Shown here: positions 63,124 through 64,000 of the stretch, piece by piece | Layout of the letters: every line of letters starts with the position of its first letter | Numbering within the stretch: the stretch's first letter is position 1 | Assembly (NCBI GenBank): GCA_020445565.1 | Contig: JAGRGI010000093.1 | Span: 1 to 64,000, forward strand | From: Chromatiales bacterium | GTDB taxonomy: Bacteria; Pseudomonadota; Gammaproteobacteria; JAGRCI01 | Length of the DNA stretch: 64,000 nucleotides | Direction of reading: 5' to 3' | The notes under the pieces: generated by a model | What the model was told of the DNA's origin: nothing | Database searches by the model: none | The model's input: the letters and a program-made list of their open reading frames with translations, nothing else | Made by a program: the position numbers and the translations under genes

Positions 63124-64000
63124 ATTCCTAATCAAAGTGGACAAAACCTTGCGTTACCATGCCAAGCGCGCGCTTCAGCGGGTACGCACCTGGCGGGCGG
63201 ACCGCAATCCCCCCCGGCTCTCCCGGCCGGTGTTCGTGGTGGGGTGCAGCAGGGCAGGCACCACCCTGGTGTACAAGACCTTCTCACAATCCGAGGAGCT
63301 GGGCAGCCTCAATCGTGAGACCCATGCGTTCTGGGACAGCCTGCATCCGGTGGACGGGCGAGGCTGGAATACCCATGCCTTGGGGGCCGTGGATGCCTCG
63401 GAGGCGGATCGCCTTGAGGCCAATCGATTCTTCTATATCGGTACCGGTCGTACCACCATCGTCGACAAGAACAATCAAAACGGGTTGTGCATCCCTTATC
63501 TGCTGGCTCTGTATCCCGACGCCCGTTTCGTGTTCGTGAAGCGCGCCGCCGGTGACAACATCCATTCGCTGATCGAGGGCTGGAAACGCCCTGCCGAATA
63601 CGCAACCTGGTCGGATCATCTACCAGAGAAGGTCAGCATCGACGGTGGTACCTTTCAGCGCTGGTGCTTTTTTCTTGCCGACGGCTGGCGGGACTATCTG
63701 AATGCCCCTATAGAAGAAGTTTGTGCCTTCCAATATCGCGCCATGAATGAAGCCATATTGGATGCCAAAGCGTTGGTTCCCCCGGGGCAGTGGGCGGAGC
63801 TACGCTATGAGGATTTGCTTCAGGACCCCGTGGCGGGATTTCGCCGGGCGTTCCTCGCGTTGGGGCTGGGTTTCTCACGCAATCTGGAAGCGCACTGCGC
63901 GGATGTCTTGAATCGCCCCTACAACGCCTTTTCGGAAATCAAGCTGGACAAATGGCGGGGCAAGGGCAATTGCGACCGTATTGAACGCATCCTGCCGTCT
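63116..64000 (+). CDS. Sulfotransferase-family protein, 3'-truncated by the window
   Basis: The first 295 residues of an open frame that runs off the window. PRLSRPVFVVGCSRAGTTLV is the PAPS-binding P-loop (CSRAGTT in place of the usual RSGTT), and YPDARFVFVKRAAGDNIHSL is the 3'-phosphate-binding region with Arg. WAELRYEDLLQDPVAGFRRA is the third family motif. It would transfer sulfate from PAPS to the exopolysaccharide. The ATG at 63116 lies inside the end of the previous gene. Assignment is by motif; the C-terminus is not seen. Confidence 0.85.
   Translation, partial: MGEFLIKVDKTLRYHAKRALQRVRTWRADRNPPRLSRPVFVVGCSRAGTTLVYKTFSQSEELGSLNRETHAFWDSLHPVDGRGWNTHALGAVDASEADRLEANRFFYIGTGRTTIVDKNNQNGLCIPYLLALYPDARFVFVKRAAGDNIHSLIEGWKRPAEYATWSDHLPEKVSIDGGTFQRWCFFLADGWRDYLNAPIEEVCAFQYRAMNEAILDAKALVPPGQWAELRYEDLLQDPVAGFRRAFLALGLGFSRNLEAHCADVLNRPYNAFSEIKLDKWRGKGNCDRIERILPS

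Noticed and set aside
1-64000. CRISPR arrays, tRNA/rRNA genes, insertion sequences, prophage or anti-phage systems
   Set aside because: No repeat-spacer pattern, transposase or integrase, or clear RNA gene was recognised on reading; a dedicated RNA search was not possible.

Overview
The window is a GC-rich, gene-dense chromosomal segment of a Gram-negative gammaproteobacterium. Evidence for this is the surE-pcm-(YqaA-type)-nlpD-rpoS gene order, separate RelA-type stringent factor, ParC, HtpX, Smr protein and lipoprotein/outer-membrane export genes. The exosortase A (XrtA/EpsH) exopolysaccharide locus points to an environmental, probably Chromatiales-like or similar, biofilm- or floc-forming bacterium; the species cannot be read from the sequence. 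No rRNA, tRNA, CRISPR array, prophage or insertion sequence was seen.

Layout. 1-4.6 kb: end of the pyruvate dehydrogenase operon (aceF end, lpdA), a YbfF-type esterase, an orphan FliL-like protein and nagZ. 4.7-13.1 kb: a first glycan locus with two divergent arms, a minus-strand glycosyltransferase plus a membrane-bracketed NodB-like protein, and a plus-strand GT39 membrane transferase, a DPM1-like transferase and a GT4 transferase; gmd and fcl (GDP-L-fucose) converge on it. 13.3-20.1 kb: a minus-strand metabolic operon of unknown purpose (acetolactate-synthase-like TPP enzyme, aldehyde dehydrogenase, membrane-anchored glutamate-synthase-like FMN/Fe-S protein, CPA1 antiporter), with a DoxX protein upstream. 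20.6-22.7 kb: a small membrane coiled-coil protein, a 5'-nucleotidase and an Smr protein. 22.9-27.1 kb: surE, pcm, a YqaA/DedA-type protein, nlpD and rpoS. 27.1-29.0 kb: an HDOD plus GAF/degenerate-GGDEF signalling pair convergent with rpoS. 29.2-31.8 kb: a secreted serine protease with two C-terminal repeats and a Mth938-type protein. 31.9-36.8 kb: alaC, hom, thrC and an RpfE/phosphoglycerate-mutase-like gene. 36.9-45.1 kb: parC, htpX (with a strong sigma-32 promoter match), a DUF1015 protein, an unknown membrane protein ending in an Sm/RimP-like barrel, and relA, coupled to it.

45.3 kb to the end: the exosortase A exopolysaccharide locus, all on the plus strand and mostly overlapping or closely spaced. 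It encodes an export lipoprotein, chain-length protein, tyrosine autokinase, outer-membrane beta-barrel, ExeA-like ATPase, UDP-GlcNAc 2-epimerase, polysaccharide deacetylase, FemAB-like protein, four glycosyltransferases, an XrtA-EpsI fusion, an asparagine-synthase-type amidotransferase and, cut by the window edge, a sulfotransferase. The 357-bp region in front holds a GG-N10-GC sigma-54-like promoter preceded by five CTGACA/TGTCAG copies, which fits the sigma-54 control known for such loci. No PEP-CTERM substrate protein was found here.

The least explained items are the membrane protein coupled to relA, the 13-19 kb redox/TPP operon, the membrane-bracketed deacetylase-like protein and the repeat cluster ahead of the exopolysaccharide locus.
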